From NCBI GenBank assembly GCA_964520585.1, contig CAZFOO010000158.1, positions 1 to 7,392 of the forward strand: a stretch of DNA of 7,392 nt, in the 5' to 3' direction. Position 1 is the stretch's first letter; every line of letters starts with the position of its first letter. The notes under the pieces were generated by a model. The model was not told the origin of the DNA, did no database searches, and worked only from the letters and a program-made list of their open reading frames with translations. A program made the translations under genes and the position numbers. Origin of the DNA: PXAP01 sp964520585. Its GTDB lineage: Bacteria; Bacteroidota; Bacteroidia; Bacteroidales; PUMT01. Of the stretch, positions 5,659-7,392 are shown piece by piece.

Positions 5659-7392
5659 ATGCCCACACTCAACTGGATAGGAAAAGAAAAAGTTGTCAAT
5701 CATCACAGAGACGTGCCTTTTCGTGTACTGCAACACAAATACGGTTTTACAGCCGAAAAGGGAGATGCCGATACCCCTACCGGCAGCGGAAACATGATTA
5801 TCCATGGTGATAACCTGGAAGCACTTAAATCACTTTTACCACAATATGAGGGAAAAATTGATTGTGTCTATATTGACCCACCATATAACACAGGAAACGA
5901 AGAATGGATATACAACGATAATGTTAACCATCCCAAAATTAAGAAATGGTTAGGTGAAATCGTCGGAAAAGAAGGAGATGACTTGACCCGACATGACAAA
6001 TGGCTCTGCATGATTTTTCCTCGGTTAAGACTTCTTCAGAAGCTTTTAGCTAAGAATGGAACTTTAGTAATAAGTATAGGCCATCAGGAATTATTTAACC
6101 TAATTCTTATATGTAAAGAAATATTTGGAAATCGGCAAATTGTTCCGATTACAGTTCAAACATCTGGTGGCAAGCCTTCTAATGGGTTTAATTACCAACA
6201 TGAGTATTTGATTTTCATTACACCCAATAATTATCTTCCTAATCCTCTCCTGTTATTTGGCGGACAAAGTAGAACACCATTTGAAGGTTTAACGTTAGCA
6301 ACTTTTTCTAAGGTACAAAGGCCTAATCAAGTATATCCAATTTTTATAAATTGCTCTGATGGAAGTCTCGCTGGAACAGGAAAAAGCTTGGCAGAAAGGA
6401 TCAAAAGCAATGAGTATTCTGGTGATGTAAAAGACTTTTCTTATGACCATACGGAAGCACCAGAAGGTACTGTTGCTGTTTGGCCAATTACAAGCAAAGG
6501 TGATGAGTGTGTTTGGAGATTAATCTCAACAAGGTTGAAAGAAGATTGGGAAAAAGGTTATATAAAAATCAGTCCGAATAAAGCTAAAGGAAGTAAAAAC
6601 AAATATAGTATACAATATTTGCCAAGTGGAGTTATAAAAAAGATAGAAACAAGTCTTCTGGAAGTTACAGGAACCGAATTAAATAGTCCAACTTTATCAT
6701 TTGGTGACAATAAAACTGTTGGAGGTCAAGTACCCACAATATGGCTTGATAAATCATTTTTCACAGTAAGGGGAACCAACCTTTTAAACTCAATTTTCGG
6801 AAAAAAGACATTTAGTTACCCTAAACCCATAGAGCTTGTTGCTGAAGCACTTAGAGCAAATACAAACAAAGACTCAATTATCCTTGACTCCTTTGCCGGC
6901 TCCGGTACCACAGCCCATGCCGTTTTAAAACTCAATAAAGAGGATGGGGGTAACCGCAAATTTATCCTGGTGGAAATGGAAGATTATGCCAATTCTATCA
7001 CCGCAGAAAGGGTAAAGCGAGTGGCCAGTGGTTATGGTGAAGGAAGTAAAGCAATAGAAGGTACCGGAGGGGCTTTTGATTATTACGAACTGGGTATGCC
7101 ATTGTTTACCGGCGACAACCAGGAGTTTCTTAATGAAGCAGTGGGGTTGGATAAGATAAGAAAGTACATCTGGTATTCAGAAACCCGCACACCCTTAAAT
7201 GAACCTCAGGCCGGTTCCGACAACGCGTATTTGCTTGGAGTAAAAGAACAGGCCGCTTATTACTTCTACTACCAGCCCAATGAACTCACAAGTCTTGATT
7301 ATGATTTTCTGGCAACCATCAAAACCCGGGCGGAGCAGTATGTTATTTATGCCGATAACTGTCTGCTGGCCAAAGATTATTTGGCCAAAAAC
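5659..7392 (+). CDS. mod: Type III restriction-modification methyltransferase subunit Mod (3' end outside window)
   Basis: The frame runs 578 codons without a stop to the right edge; complete Mod proteins are commonly about 620-680 residues, so the end is missing. It is a beta-class N6-adenine DNA methyltransferase, with the catalytic motif before the AdoMet-binding motif. The start MPTLNWIGKEKVVNHH is typical of type III Mod proteins. HGDNLEAL comes next, then DPPYNTGNEEW at 73-83 (catalytic motif IV), HDKW at 112-115, and the AdoMet motif DSFAGSGTTAHA at 410-421. Mod recognises and methylates the target and guides the Res nuclease-helicase, whose gene would be expected beyond the right edge. 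The ends of the gene are near 45-50% GC, but about 5930-6880 (codons 91-408) is much more AT-rich, consistent with a swapped target-recognition region. GHQE stands after ISI (codons about 139-142), where many Mod proteins have DDNE. Confidence 0.93.
   Translation, partial: MPTLNWIGKEKVVNHHRDVPFRVLQHKYGFTAEKGDADTPTGSGNMIIHGDNLEALKSLLPQYEGKIDCVYIDPPYNTGNEEWIYNDNVNHPKIKKWLGEIVGKEGDDLTRHDKWLCMIFPRLRLLQKLLAKNGTLVISIGHQELFNLILICKEIFGNRQIVPITVQTSGGKPSNGFNYQHEYLIFITPNNYLPNPLLLFGGQSRTPFEGLTLATFSKVQRPNQVYPIFINCSDGSLAGTGKSLAERIKSNEYSGDVKDFSYDHTEAPEGTVAVWPITSKGDECVWRLISTRLKEDWEKGYIKISPNKAKGSKNKYSIQYLPSGVIKKIETSLLEVTGTELNSPTLSFGDNKTVGGQVPTIWLDKSFFTVRGTNLLNSIFGKKTFSYPKPIELVAEALRANTNKDSIILDSFAGSGTTAHAVLKLNKEDGGNRKFILVEMEDYANSITAERVKRVASGYGEGSKAIEGTGGAFDYYELGMPLFTGDNQEFLNEAVGLDKIRKYIWYSETRTPLNEPQAGSDNAYLLGVKEQAAYYFYYQPNELTSLDYDFLATIKTRAEQYVIYADNCLLAKDYLAKN

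Noticed and set aside
1..7392. CRISPR arrays, tRNA or rRNA genes, insertion sequences
   Set aside because: No regularly spaced repeats, no tRNA-like clover arrangement, no rRNA-like sequence, and no transposase or terminal inverted repeats were noticed on reading.

Overview
The window looks like a defence or accessory island in a member of the Bacteroidota. Evidence for the phylum is indirect: none of the readable starts (891, 2497, 2734, 3063, 5659) has a Shine-Dalgarno sequence, the leaders are AT-rich, and one good match to the Bacteroidota -7 promoter element (TAnnTTTG) is present. No ribosomal or housekeeping marker is available, so the phylum is a moderate-confidence inference.

Layout: (1) 1-386, the 3' end of an unrecognised gene, about 49% GC. 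(2) 387-890, an AT-rich gap with a possible promoter, a 26-codon ORF and AT-rich palindromes. (3) 891-5479, five tightly spaced genes on the + strand, clearly more AT-rich (sampled lines about 28-42% GC): a SIR2-family NADase-like protein, a 69-residue protein, a 107-residue protein beginning MGGGSSSS, a fusion of a PfkB-type kinase with a nucleoside 2-deoxyribosyltransferase (NDT), and a divergent adenylosuccinate synthetase (PurA/PurZ-like) whose start overlaps the fusion gene by 7 nt. (4) 5480-5658, a gap with about 54 C and only 12 G on the + strand. (5) 5659 to the right edge, the type III restriction-modification methyltransferase Mod, with higher-GC ends and an AT-rich centre that looks like a swapped target-recognition region.

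The exciting part is region 3. A likely NAD-consuming effector sits with two enzymes that act on purine nucleotides or nucleosides, plus two small proteins of unknown role. My working model is that the kinase/NDT fusion and the PurA-like enzyme make, modify or sense an unusual purine (deoxy)nucleotide, perhaps a succinylated one, and that the SIR2 protein responds by destroying NAD+, which stops phage growth. In logic this resembles Kongming, a described system in which a modified purine deoxynucleotide activates a SIR2-containing complex, but the enzymes here are different. The gene content also does not match Thoeris, SIR2-HerA or short Argonaute-SIR2 systems. Catalytic residues are retained in all three large proteins, while substrate-binding motifs in the PurA-like enzyme are altered, which argues for a repurposed rather than a housekeeping enzyme. 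The position next to a type III restriction-modification locus supports a defence role.
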